Source: JAFDZV01 sp966128725 (GTDB lineage Bacteria > Bacteroidota > Ignavibacteria > OLB7). From it: DNA of 35,027 nucleotides. The notes beneath the pieces are model-generated. The model was given only the letters and a program-made list of their open reading frames with translations, was not told where the DNA came from and ran no database searches. Where the stretch lies: positions 1 to 35,027 of the forward strand of contig CBHYLN010000047.1 in NCBI GenBank assembly GCA_966128725.1, given 5' to 3'. The stretch's first letter is position 1; every line of letters starts with the position of its first letter. The position numbers and the translations under genes were made by a program. This document shows positions 26,212 through 34,413 of the stretch, in pieces.

Positions 26212-28041
26212 ATGCCAGCGCCATTTGCCATATCCCAGCGATGCCGCCTTGCCATCATTCTGGCGGCGGTCGCAACAGCCACGGCCAACGCACAGCCGGC
26301 CGCAACTGTTCGCGCCCTGCTTGATGACGCCGCCGCACGGTTCAACATTCCGCCCGCAATACTGTACGGCGTAGCGTTCACCGAATCGCGCTGGCACAAC
26401 CTGCCCGCCGACTCGCTGCCGGGCGCCTGCACGGGCATGCCGCCTGCAATCGGCATCATGGGTTTGCACGACGACGCTTACTTCGGCCATTCGCTTGGGG
26501 CGGGTTCGGCCATCGGCATTTCCGAGCGCCAGGCGCGCCAGGACATGCAGGCCAATATCCTGTGCGGCGCGTATCATCTTGCGGCATTGTTCAACGGCAC
26601 AAACCGCGATGCGCTGGAGCAGTGGATACCGGCCATCGGACGCTACTCCGGCATCCCCGATTCGCAACCGGGGCTGCAGTTGCTGTACACCGAGGGCGTG
26701 TTCGCACTGCTGAAACGTGGCTGGTACGCCGGCGATCAGTTCATCGCGCCCGTATCCACGCCAACCATCAACCGGGCAAGCCTTGTTGATGGGCTGGGCG
26801 CGCTGGGCATAACGCCCGCCGGCGCGGCGGACTATCCCAACGCACAGTGGAACCCCAGCCCGAACTATTCCTCCCGCTCCGGGACGGCGGTAAGCGCCAT
26901 CACCATTCACGACACCGAGGGCAATTTCGCCGGCTCGCTTTCGTGGCTGGTGTCAACCGAGTCGCAGGCATCGGCGCACTACATGATCCGGTCGGTTGAC
27001 GGCTTCACGGTGCAGATGGTGCGCGAGTCCGACAAGGCATGGCATGTGCGCACGGAAAACCCGTACACGATCGGCATCGAGCACGAGGGATATGTAGCCC
27101 GCCCGGAGTACTTCACGCCCGATCTGTATCGCGCATCGGCCGACCTGGTTCGCTTCCTCGCCGATCGCTACAACGTGCCGCTTGCCCGCACCCACATCAA
27201 GGGGCATCTGGATTTCCCGAACAATACACACACCGATCCCGGCGGATGGTGGGATTGGCCGGCGTTCTACCGTCTGGTTGCCCGCCAGCCCGCGATGCGC
27301 GTTGTGATGGATCCGTTCGAGGACAACGTTGTTGGATGGTGGCAACCACAGATGAGCGGCTCAACGGTGAACATCGACTCCGCGGTCACGGCATTCGCCA
27401 TTGCCACCTCGGCCGGCACGGGCAACAGCAACGCCGGCAGGATCACCTACGGCTTCAACACCGCATCCGGTGGCGTGGTCCGCGTGTTCCGCAGTGGCCA
27501 CGGCAATACAACCGACGGGCTGCTCAACGTTGGCACCAGCGGAGTGGTAACGCTTGCGGTGCGCGGCGATAGCAGCGGCAACATGCTGGAACTGTGGTTC
27601 TACGATGCCGCCAAGAAGAATGTGCCGGTTGCGCTGGGACCGATTTCATGGTCCGGGTGGCGTACGGTGTATGCCCCGGTTGGCGGCCTGGTCGGCAGCG
27701 GACCGTTCCGTCTGCATTCGGTCGTGATAGCGCAGGCACGCGGCGGAGCACGAAGCGGCGCAATCGATGTGGACGAGCTTGCCCACGTAACGGGCATGCT
27801 GTTGGTGCCCGGTGAACACGGCGGCCCTGCCGGGCCGCTGCCGATGCGCCTGGCGCTCGCGGCCCAGGCCACAACGCCGGCGTCATGGCGCCCCGGAGCA
27901 CCCTGCCAACTGTACACGGCAGCGGGTGAGCGCATTGCCGGCGTTCGCAATGTTGGCGCCGGACCCGTTGGCTCGTGGATCGGCACCGGCGTGTACGTTC
28001 TGCAATTGGAGCACGCAACGTACCTTCTGATGATTCACTGA
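26212..28041 (+). CDS. Secreted peptidoglycan hydrolase: transglycosylase-like plus amidase domain
   Basis: 609 aa from ATG 26212; a TTG frame from 26140 is less likely because the signal peptide (1-28, ending TANAQ) fits 26212. Residues 35-175 look like a lytic transglycosylase (AILYGVAFTESRW with Glu58 as the likely acid, then GIMGLHDD). Residues 225-350 are an Amidase_2/PGRP-type N-acetylmuramoyl-alanine amidase: AITIHDTEGN with His233, IGIEHEGY, HIKGHLDF and THTDPGG with His340 and Asp342; these are the usual zinc ligands. Residues 355-530 form a beta-rich module (MDPFEDNVVGWWQPQ), probably binding. The last 50 residues (QLYTAAGERIAG, GVYVLQLEH) resemble a short T9SS tail. It may cut both glycan and peptide bonds of the wall. 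Confidence 0.8.
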   Translation: MPAPFAISQRCRLAIILAAVATATANAQPAATVRALLDDAAARFNIPPAILYGVAFTESRWHNLPADSLPGACTGMPPAIGIMGLHDDAYFGHSLGAGSAIGISERQARQDMQANILCGAYHLAALFNGTNRDALEQWIPAIGRYSGIPDSQPGLQLLYTEGVFALLKRGWYAGDQFIAPVSTPTINRASLVDGLGALGITPAGAADYPNAQWNPSPNYSSRSGTAVSAITIHDTEGNFAGSLSWLVSTESQASAHYMIRSVDGFTVQMVRESDKAWHVRTENPYTIGIEHEGYVARPEYFTPDLYRASADLVRFLADRYNVPLARTHIKGHLDFPNNTHTDPGGWWDWPAFYRLVARQPAMRVVMDPFEDNVVGWWQPQMSGSTVNIDSAVTAFAIATSAGTGNSNAGRITYGFNTASGGVVRVFRSGHGNTTDGLLNVGTSGVVTLAVRGDSSGNMLELWFYDAAKKNVPVALGPISWSGWRTVYAPVGGLVGSGPFRLHSVVIAQARGGARSGAIDVDELAHVTGMLLVPGEHGGPAGPLPMRLALAAQATTPASWRPGAPCQLYTAAGERIAGVRNVGAGPVGSWIGTGVYVLQLEHATYLLMIH

Positions 28042-28081
28042 ATACCCCATCAACCCCAACCGCACCCGCGCGGGCGGATCG

Positions 28082-28105
28082 GCCTGCCCCATGGCGTGGG
28101 CAGGC
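28082..28105 (+). terminator. Hairpin between hydrolase and hisN-like gene
   Basis: gcctgccc (28082-28089) pairs perfectly with gggcaggc (28098-28105) around an 8-base loop. It follows the hydrolase stop by 40 bases and precedes the next start by 19. No T-tract follows, so it may act in RNA processing or translation instead. Confidence 0.4.
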
Positions 28106-28124
28106 GTATCGAACGCAACACAGC

Positions 28125-28898
28125 ATGAACACACTTGCGCACGACATACTGGACCTTGCCCTGCAGGCTGCAACCGAAGCGGGCAAGATCACCCTGCAGT
28201 ATTACCAGACCGATACGTTTGCAACCGAGATCAAGCAGGATCAATCCCCGGTCACCATCGCCGACAAACGCGCCGAGGAGCATATCGTTGCCCGCATTCG
28301 CGCGCGATATCCTGACCACGCCATTCTGGGCGAGGAATCCGGCGAAACCGCGGGCAGCGCTGGCGTCACGTGGATACTGGACCCCATCGACGGCACGAAG
28401 ACGTTTATCTGCGGAGTGCCGTTCTACGGCGTGTTGATCGGCGTGGAGATCGCCGGCCGCGTGGATGTGGGTGTGGCGCACTTCCCAGCCCTGAACGAGA
28501 CCTACTACGCCGTTCGCGGCGGCGGCAGCTTCTGCAACGGCCGGCGGATACATGTATCACAGGCCGGGACGCTGGCCGAAGCGGTTGTGCTCACCACCGA
28601 CACACGCGCCTTCGCGAAACAGCCGGCAATGGCCGAAGCGCACCGCGTGATGATGGAGGGCGCGAAGCTGTATCGTACCTGGGGCGACTGCTACGGTCAC
28701 ATGCTGGTGGCCTCCGGGCGGGCGGAGATCATGCTCGACGCCAAGATGAGCCCGTGGGATGCGGCCGCGCTGCTGCCGATTGTTGAGGAGGCCGGCGGCG
28801 TGTTTACCGACTGGGCCGGCAACGCAACACCACACGGCGGCAGCGCGATATCCACCAACGCGGCCATTCGTCCGTTCGTAACCGGAATCACCAGATGA
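28125..28898 (+). CDS. hisN: Inositol-phosphatase-family protein, HisN-like histidinol phosphatase
   Basis: 257 aa from ATG 28125; upstream frame residues are unlike the family. Metal-site motifs of the inositol monophosphatase superfamily: GEESGE (69-74, Glu70 and Glu71), WILDPIDGTKTFI (about 83-95, Asp86 and Asp89), and KMSPWDAAALLPIVEEAGG with the third Asp. These bind the Mg ions that activate water. The WGDCYGHMLVASGRAEIM stretch matches the HisN (histidinol-phosphate phosphatase) subgroup better than the inositol or CysQ types, but no other histidine genes are nearby, so the substrate is a family-level guess. It overlaps the next gene by 4 bases. Confidence 0.85.
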   Translation: MNTLAHDILDLALQAATEAGKITLQYYQTDTFATEIKQDQSPVTIADKRAEEHIVARIRARYPDHAILGEESGETAGSAGVTWILDPIDGTKTFICGVPFYGVLIGVEIAGRVDVGVAHFPALNETYYAVRGGGSFCNGRRIHVSQAGTLAEAVVLTTDTRAFAKQPAMAEAHRVMMEGAKLYRTWGDCYGHMLVASGRAEIMLDAKMSPWDAAALLPIVEEAGGVFTDWAGNATPHGGSAISTNAAIRPFVTGITR

Positions 28899-29410
28899 AT
28901 GTGCGCCCGGCCGTTGCCGCCGATGTCGCGGCCATCGCGCGTGTTCATGTGGAAGCATGGCAAACCGCCTATCGCGGCATCATCGCCGATGCCTTTCTGG
29001 ACGCGCTTACCCCCGCCACCCGCGAGCCGATCTGGCATCGCTGGTTTGCCTCGGAGCAATCGGCCACACCCGGACGCGGGCTGCTGGTAGCGGAACTGGA
29101 TGACGGCAAGGTGGTGGGATTTGTGGCGCATGGGCCGGCGCGTACGCCGCCGGCCGGCTACGATGGTGAGATCTACGCCATCAATCTGGCCTCGGGCGCG
29201 CGTGGCCTTGGCCTTGGGCGCGCCATGTTTCAGCAGGCCAAACAAGCGTTGTTCGATGCAGGGTTCGCCGCCGCCTTCGTGTGGGTGCTGACGGCAAACC
29301 CAAGTCGTGGATTCTACGAGCATCTTGGCGGTACCCTGCTGGAATCCACGACCGCGGAGATTGGCGACGCCCGGTACGAGGAAGTCTCCTACGGCTGGCG
29401 CGCAGCGTGA
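28895..29410 (+). CDS. GNAT-family N-acetyltransferase
   Basis: 171 aa. The fold is recognised from the N-terminal MNVRPAVAADVAAIARVH, the core strand YAINLASGARGLGLGRAMF (the acetyl-CoA pyrophosphate loop, normally R/Q-x-x-G-x-G/A; here RGLGLG), and the C-terminal WVLTANPSRGFYEHLGG. The N-terminal VEAWQTAYRGII is common in small-molecule acetyltransferases. The acceptor is unknown. The ATGA overlap with the HisN-like gene suggests they are co-translated. The next gene is convergent, 39 bases away. Confidence 0.9.
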   Translation: MNVRPAVAADVAAIARVHVEAWQTAYRGIIADAFLDALTPATREPIWHRWFASEQSATPGRGLLVAELDDGKVVGFVAHGPARTPPAGYDGEIYAINLASGARGLGLGRAMFQQAKQALFDAGFAAAFVWVLTANPSRGFYEHLGGTLLESTTAEIGDARYEEVSYGWRAA

Positions 29411-29449
29411 CCAGCGGGCTGACACCCGTCGCACGTCCGCGCCGGCGCA

Positions 29450-31255
29450 TCACGCACGGCGCAACCATCGTTCCAGCAAGGCCTTCTCAGCGGGCGTTGC
29501 GTCCGGGTTCTCCACCAGCTCGAACCGTTCGCGCGTTTCCGGCGCCACCACGGCCGTGTACAGCCGGCCTTCGCTTGCGGCCGTCACGGTAAGCTGGGCC
29601 AGGCCGGCCAGGCTTCGCATCACAACGTTGTACTGATTGGTTGTGGTAACGCGGATGCCCTGCAGTGCGATCACCTCGTCATCGGCCCCGATGCCGGCGC
29701 GTTCGGCCGGCGAATCGCGCACCACCTTCGCAACCTTCAGCCCGCTCTTTGTTTCCTCCACCTGCAACCCCGTCCACTTCACCAGCGGCTCCGGCTGGAA
29801 GGCCAGCCCCGCGCCGAACGTGGATGTCCCCGAGGCCTGATTCACTACCTGCCAGCGAAGCCCGACCCGCGATACGATGTCGGCAATCGGCAGCTCGTTG
29901 GTGGTATCCAGCCACGGGCGCAGCACAGGCCCTATCTCCAGCCCGACTGCGGCGCCAACAATCGCGATGAACTCCTCCTCGGTAACGCCGATGCCCGGCT
30001 CGGCCTGGTAGCGCAGCATCAGCGCGCGCATCCCATCATCCAGCGAACGCGCACCCGAGGTTTCGGCGATGATCCAGAGATCGAGCAGCATGAATATCAC
30101 GCCGCCCTTCAGATAATAGCTGGGCCAGCGGTTGGTGGAATCCGGCGTGGGCACGTACAGCTTCACCCAGGCAAGGAAGCTGCTGTCCTTGACGGACATA
30201 ACCGCACGCCCCGGCACGTCCTGCAGGCGCTCCAGATGTTCGGCGCCAAGCGCGGCCAGATACTCCGCGCGCGAGTGGAATCCGCAGCGATAGGCGCTCA
30301 GATCATCGTAGTAGCTGGTAACACCTTCGGCCAGCCACAACATGCGGGTTGGGTTCTCGGCGTTGTAGTCGAACGGACCAAGCTCGCGCGGACGAATCCG
30401 CTTCACATTCCACAGATGGAAATACTCGTGGCAGAGCAGCACCAGCAGCTTGACAACCTTGCGCCGATCGGTGAACACTTCGCTGTCGAACATGTTCACC
30501 GACGACCGCGCGTGCTCCAGCCCACCGTACTGCCCCGGCAACAGGTGGATGATGAACACGTAGCGATCGTACGGCAACGAGCCCCACATCTCGATCGCGT
30601 GATCAACAATGCGCGTTGTCTGCTCGGCAAGCCAGTCGGGATCGAAATCGCCAACACCCGTGACAGCCACCTCGTGCATCGCGCCGTGGCGTTCGTACAA
30701 GCAACGGTAGTGGTCGCCGATCTCGATTGGCGAATCGGCAAGGATGTCGTAGTTCAACGCGCCCCACACCCCATCGCGCACCGGCGAAAGCGCCGTGGAC
30801 ACCGCGGCCCAGGGATGCTCGATCGCCACGTGGTGGATCTCGCTGGTGCGCCCCTCGACGCTCATCAGGCAGTTGGCCGGGTTGATGAACGCATGCGAGC
30901 GGTTCACGTGCGACTGCCGCACCGTACGGATGTTGGCGTAATAGCTGTATCGCAGAACAACCTCGTCGCCGCCGGCCACCACGCGCAGACGGTTCTTGCC
31001 CAGCCACTCGGCCGTCAATGCGTTGCCGGCGGCATCCTCGGCGCGAACATCACCCTGGTTTGAAATGAAGTCGCGCACCATGTACGAGCCGGGAATCCAG
31101 CTTGGCATCGCCAGTACCAGCTCGGCAACAGTAGTGGCGACGCGCATCTCAACGTTGAACAGGTGCTGTGCCGCCTGTGGGAACGTTATCCTGTAGGTGA
31201 TGGCCGCGCTGGTGCCAATCAGTTCGTTGTCGCGTTGCTCTATCGTGTAGGACAT
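29450..31255 (-). CDS. M61-family metallopeptidase with PDZ domain
   Basis: 601 aa. Zinc ligands HEYFH (276-280) followed by LWNVKRIRP, and WLAEGVTSYYDD with Glu310 as the third ligand, define peptidase family M61 (glycyl aminopeptidase type). The N-terminal 170 residues form the family's beta-domain (PSWIPGSYMVRDFI). A PDZ domain lies near residues 500-575 (AERAGIGADDEVIALQGIRV). There is no signal peptide, so it is predicted cytoplasmic. It likely trims N-terminal residues, classically Gly or Ala. The gene is divergent from nhaA; 31256-31529 must hold both promoters, though none is clear. Confidence 0.92.
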   Translation of the reverse strand: MSYTIEQRDNELIGTSAAITYRITFPQAAQHLFNVEMRVATTVAELVLAMPSWIPGSYMVRDFISNQGDVRAEDAAGNALTAEWLGKNRLRVVAGGDEVVLRYSYYANIRTVRQSHVNRSHAFINPANCLMSVEGRTSEIHHVAIEHPWAAVSTALSPVRDGVWGALNYDILADSPIEIGDHYRCLYERHGAMHEVAVTGVGDFDPDWLAEQTTRIVDHAIEMWGSLPYDRYVFIIHLLPGQYGGLEHARSSVNMFDSEVFTDRRKVVKLLVLLCHEYFHLWNVKRIRPRELGPFDYNAENPTRMLWLAEGVTSYYDDLSAYRCGFHSRAEYLAALGAEHLERLQDVPGRAVMSVKDSSFLAWVKLYVPTPDSTNRWPSYYLKGGVIFMLLDLWIIAETSGARSLDDGMRALMLRYQAEPGIGVTEEEFIAIVGAAVGLEIGPVLRPWLDTTNELPIADIVSRVGLRWQVVNQASGTSTFGAGLAFQPEPLVKWTGLQVEETKSGLKVAKVVRDSPAERAGIGADDEVIALQGIRVTTTNQYNVVMRSLAGLAQLTVTAASEGRLYTAVVAPETRERFELVENPDATPAEKALLERWLRRA

Positions 31256-31529
31256 GTCAGTTCGGAACGTTGATCGCCGGAATCAAGGCTGGGATGGATG
31301 CCCGGCATGATAAAATGAGCGGGCTCACATTGGGAATACGGCGTGGGCCGAAACCAGGTGCCGATGTATCTTCCCCGGACACAGCGGGGCTTTCCCCGCG
31401 CACGCGGCGCGCGCGTCTGGCGCGCTGTTCGCATTGCAAACCCGGCGAAGCTACTTCCACGGCAGCCTTCGATACAAATGCATCGGCGTGGCGGTTCGTA
31501 ACCGAACCCCGGCCATCAACCCCTATCTC

Positions 31530-32909
31530 ATGGCCAATCCTCGTCGTCGGCAGGCAACCTCCACATATCGGCAACGCTCACCCGGCGAAGGCGTTGGCAA
31601 CAGGATTCGCGCGATGCTGGCGCGGCCGGCGGCGCCGGGCGTGCTGCTGATCGCCTGCACGCTTGTTGCCCTGATCGCCGCCAACAGCGCCGCCGCGGAC
31701 GCTTATGCCGATCTGCTGGCAACACGCTTCAGCATCGGCATTGGCCCATGGGGGCTGGCGAAGCCGCTGTCGCTGTGGATCAACGACGGGCTGATGGCGA
31801 TCTTCTTTTTCGCCATCGGGCTGGAGATCAAACGCGAACTGCTGGTAGGCCAGCTATCGTCGGTAAAACGCGCCTCGCTGCCAATCCTGGCCGCGGTTGG
31901 CGGCATGCTGGTGCCGGCCGCGATTTTTGCCAGCATGAATCACGGCACCCACGGCGCGCATGGTTGGGCCATCCCGATGGCTACCGACATCGCGTTCGCG
32001 GTTGGGGTGCTCTCGCTGCTGGGCAACCGGATACCGCCCTCGCTGAAGGTGTTCCTGCTGGCGCTGGCGATCGTGGATGATCTGGGCGCCGTGCTTGTGA
32101 TCGCCATCTTCTATACCGAAACGATATCGCTTGTTCCACTGGCGATCGCGATCGGCGGATGGCTGGTGGCGATCGGCCTGAACGCCGCGCGATTCCGCGC
32201 GCCGGGCTGGTACGCGGTGATCGGCATCGTTGTATGGCTCGGCATGCTGAAATCGGGCGTGCACGCCACCATTGCCGGCGTGTTGATGGGCTTCGCGATC
32301 CCCGTGAAGCGCCTGTACGACGGGCCGCGCTGGCTGGAGACATTGCAGGGCTTGACGGACCGGGACCGCACGCTGCTTACGGTACACGAACCGGATTCGC
32401 ACGAGGAGTTGGGCGCGCGGCAGGAAGTCGTGCATGCGGTTGAGGAAGCCACCGAACGGGCACAGTCGCCGCTGGTGCGCCTGGAGCACGGCCTGGCGCC
32501 GTGGATCGCATTCGCCATCATGCCGATCTTCGCCGTCGCCAACGCCGGCGTGCCGATATCCATGGCAACGCTTGGCGCAGCCGCCGCCGACGGCATCACC
32601 TGGGGTGTGTTCCTGGGACTGTTCGTGGGCAAGCAGATAGGCGTGTTTCTGTTCAGTTGGCTGGCGGTGCGGCTCAACCTGGGCGAACGCCCGGCTGGCA
32701 CATCGTGGCGGCAATTGTACGGCGTGGCCATCCTTGCGGGGATCGGCTTCACGATGTCGCTGTTCGTTACCGAGCTGAGCTTCCCGGGCCACGCGGAACT
32801 TGCCGACATGGCAAAGATGGCGATCCTTGCCGCCTCCTTCCTGGCCGGCGGCGTGGGATATCTGTGGCTGAGGGCCGTACCGGAACGCGCGGCCGCGCAG
32901 GCAGGCTGA
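31530..32909 (+). CDS. nhaA: Na+/H+ antiporter NhaA
   Basis: 459 aa from ATG 31530. ATG 31614 has AGGA 9 bases upstream and is a possible alternative, leaving 431 residues. About 12 membrane helices. Key marks are IPMATDIAFAVGVLSLLGN (the Asp of helix IV), FLLALAIVDDLGAVLVIAIF with the paired Asp residues that bind Na+ or H+, FFFAIGLEIKRELLVGQL, and the conserved GVHATIAGVLMGFAIP. It exchanges cytoplasmic Na+ for protons and helps pH and salt balance. The loop around residues 245-300 is charged and longer than in E. coli NhaA. The start is divergent from the M61 gene; the end faces the flavin-reductase gene across a hairpin. Confidence 0.94.
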   Translation: MANPRRRQATSTYRQRSPGEGVGNRIRAMLARPAAPGVLLIACTLVALIAANSAAADAYADLLATRFSIGIGPWGLAKPLSLWINDGLMAIFFFAIGLEIKRELLVGQLSSVKRASLPILAAVGGMLVPAAIFASMNHGTHGAHGWAIPMATDIAFAVGVLSLLGNRIPPSLKVFLLALAIVDDLGAVLVIAIFYTETISLVPLAIAIGGWLVAIGLNAARFRAPGWYAVIGIVVWLGMLKSGVHATIAGVLMGFAIPVKRLYDGPRWLETLQGLTDRDRTLLTVHEPDSHEELGARQEVVHAVEEATERAQSPLVRLEHGLAPWIAFAIMPIFAVANAGVPISMATLGAAAADGITWGVFLGLFVGKQIGVFLFSWLAVRLNLGERPAGTSWRQLYGVAILAGIGFTMSLFVTELSFPGHAELADMAKMAILAASFLAGGVGYLWLRAVPERAAAQAG

Positions 32910-32955
32910 GCGGCAGGCCACGGCTTGCACGGCCCCGCACCCGCACACAACACAA

Positions 32956-32985
32956 CGCGCCAATGGCATGGTTGCCATTGGCGCG
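32956..32985. terminator. Bidirectional hairpin between convergent genes
   Basis: A perfect 13-bp stem, cgcgccaatggca (32956-32968) with tgccattggcgcg (32973-32985), and a tggt loop. It lies between the ends of nhaA (32909) and the flavin-reductase gene (33030). On the plus strand a short T-rich stretch (ATTTGTT) follows. It is the most convincing terminator in the window. Confidence 0.75.
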
Positions 32986-33029
32986 CGATCATTTGTTGGG
33001 AAGCATCAACGTCTGCGTGGGAAGGGACC

Positions 33030-34013
33030 TCAGGCCGCGATGCCCATCAGCACTTCCACGGCCAGCACGCAATCCCAGGCGCGCTCCACATCGCCCTTGC
33101 GCAGCAACAACTGCGCCACGCGATGCAGTTCGATCTCCATCTCCAGCGGACTCTCCCCTTCGTGGATACGCGCCGCCAGCATTTCCAGCGCACGGTCGGT
33201 ATTCCCCACACGCATCTCCAACTCGAAATTATCCGGCACCAACGCCGGCACCGCATCCAGCTTCTCGCTCCAGAACGTGCGCACCACATCGGTATCGGGC
33301 AGCATCTCCACGCCAGCGAGCTTGGCCAGCTCGTTACCGGTAAGCACGCGGCTGGTGCGCACACGCTCCGGCAACTGATCGAACCCGATCCCCGGCTTGG
33401 TTGGCTTGGCCAGCGTGAACACAGCCGGCCCGCTGGCACGGCAGTACAGCGGCCCGCCCATGCGGCCCACAAGGTCAAGGCGCTCGGCATTCAGGTACTG
33501 GCCCTCGAACGCCGACTCCTTGATATGGAACATCACCACCTCGCCGATCAACAGATTGCCCGATGCAGGCCCATCGCCCAACGGTACGTGCTGAAGCAGC
33601 TTGCACTCCATCACCATCGGCGACTCGGCAACACCGAACGGCCGGATCTTCTGGCTTGGAAGCTTTGTGAAGCCCGACTTCACGAACTCGTCAACCCCGG
33701 CCGCATAATCACCGGAAGCTAGGCTTACCTGCTCCACCATCGAATACGAGACGACCGAGACGGTGAATTCGCCGGACGCCTTGATGTTCAGCAGGGTATG
33801 TTTCGGCGTTCCATCGCTGCCACGAAAGGCAGGCGAGAACGCAATAACCGGTGGATTGGCGCCAAAGGCATTGAAGAAACTGAACGGCGAGAGATTTGGC
33901 TGCCCGTTGGCATCAAGCGTTCCCACAAAGGCAATCGGACGAGGCGCAACCCCCGCAAGCAGGTATCGATGGGCCTCGGCGTGTGGGATGGTTGAAGGAT
34001 CAATATTCCGCAT
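33030..34013 (-). CDS. Flavin reductase-like / flavoredoxin-family FMN-binding protein
   Basis: 327 aa. The N-terminal 200 residues match the flavin-reductase-like split-barrel: YLLAGVAPRPIAFVGTLDAN, NLSPFSFFNAFGANPPVIAF (FMN contacts), HTLLNIKASGEFTVSVVS and SPMVMECKLLQHVPLG, followed by the NLLIGEVVMFHI strand. The last 80 residues (KLDAVPALVPDNFELEMRV onward) are helical and extend beyond the basic domain; I do not know a function for them. It may transfer electrons from NAD(P)H to FMN or hold FMN as a carrier. The start, MRNIDPSTI, is typical of Bacteroidota members. An exact TAnnTTTG (34079-34086, minus strand) lies 66 bases upstream. Confidence 0.88.
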   Translation of the reverse strand: MRNIDPSTIPHAEAHRYLLAGVAPRPIAFVGTLDANGQPNLSPFSFFNAFGANPPVIAFSPAFRGSDGTPKHTLLNIKASGEFTVSVVSYSMVEQVSLASGDYAAGVDEFVKSGFTKLPSQKIRPFGVAESPMVMECKLLQHVPLGDGPASGNLLIGEVVMFHIKESAFEGQYLNAERLDLVGRMGGPLYCRASGPAVFTLAKPTKPGIGFDQLPERVRTSRVLTGNELAKLAGVEMLPDTDVVRTFWSEKLDAVPALVPDNFELEMRVGNTDRALEMLAARIHEGESPLEMEIELHRVAQLLLRKGDVERAWDCVLAVEVLMGIAA

Positions 34014-34413
34014 CAGCGATGACTATTTGGATACGATGGATTGTTCGTGCGGGCGCGAACGTTGAGCGCCACAATCAACAAACATACTACTCCGCGACGA
34101 GTTGGCACGCGCCTGGCAGCGGTGGCAATGCCCTGAATCGGCACTACGCCGGCGATGTCCGTTGAAACCAACGCGCAATCCCCGGCCGCGCAATCATGGC
34201 ACAGGCATCAAAAAGCATATTGACCCTACTCGGCAAATACTGTACGTTAGGGCCGTCTCCCCCAATCCAACACACGCAGCATTCAATGCCGGTTGGTCGG
34301 CAAGGTCATCGGTCACCCTCTCGTTTGCACCCGTCATCGTGCGCGAATGGTTTAGGCGCATGGAGCTTTCCAGCAACGTTGATCAATCAATCATTCATTC
34401 TGAGTTCATCGCC
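34014..34413. other. 400-base divergent intergenic region
   Basis: No credible gene is seen. It separates the divergent starts at 34013 and 34414, so should hold promoters for both. On the minus strand TATGTTTG (34079-34086) is an exact -7 element but lacks TTTG at 19 bases. Near 34380-34402 there are short repeated tca/atca runs before the plus-strand gene. No tRNA, riboswitch or long hairpin was noticed. Confidence 0.6.
34220..34248 (+). promoter_or_regulatory. Weak candidate promoter of the WD40 gene
   Basis: TTGACC (34220-34225), a 17-base spacer, then TACGTT (34243-34248). The -35 is good for a sigma-70-like site, the -10 poor. The spacing is right, but the leader to the start at 34414 would be about 160 bases. 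Confidence 0.25.
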
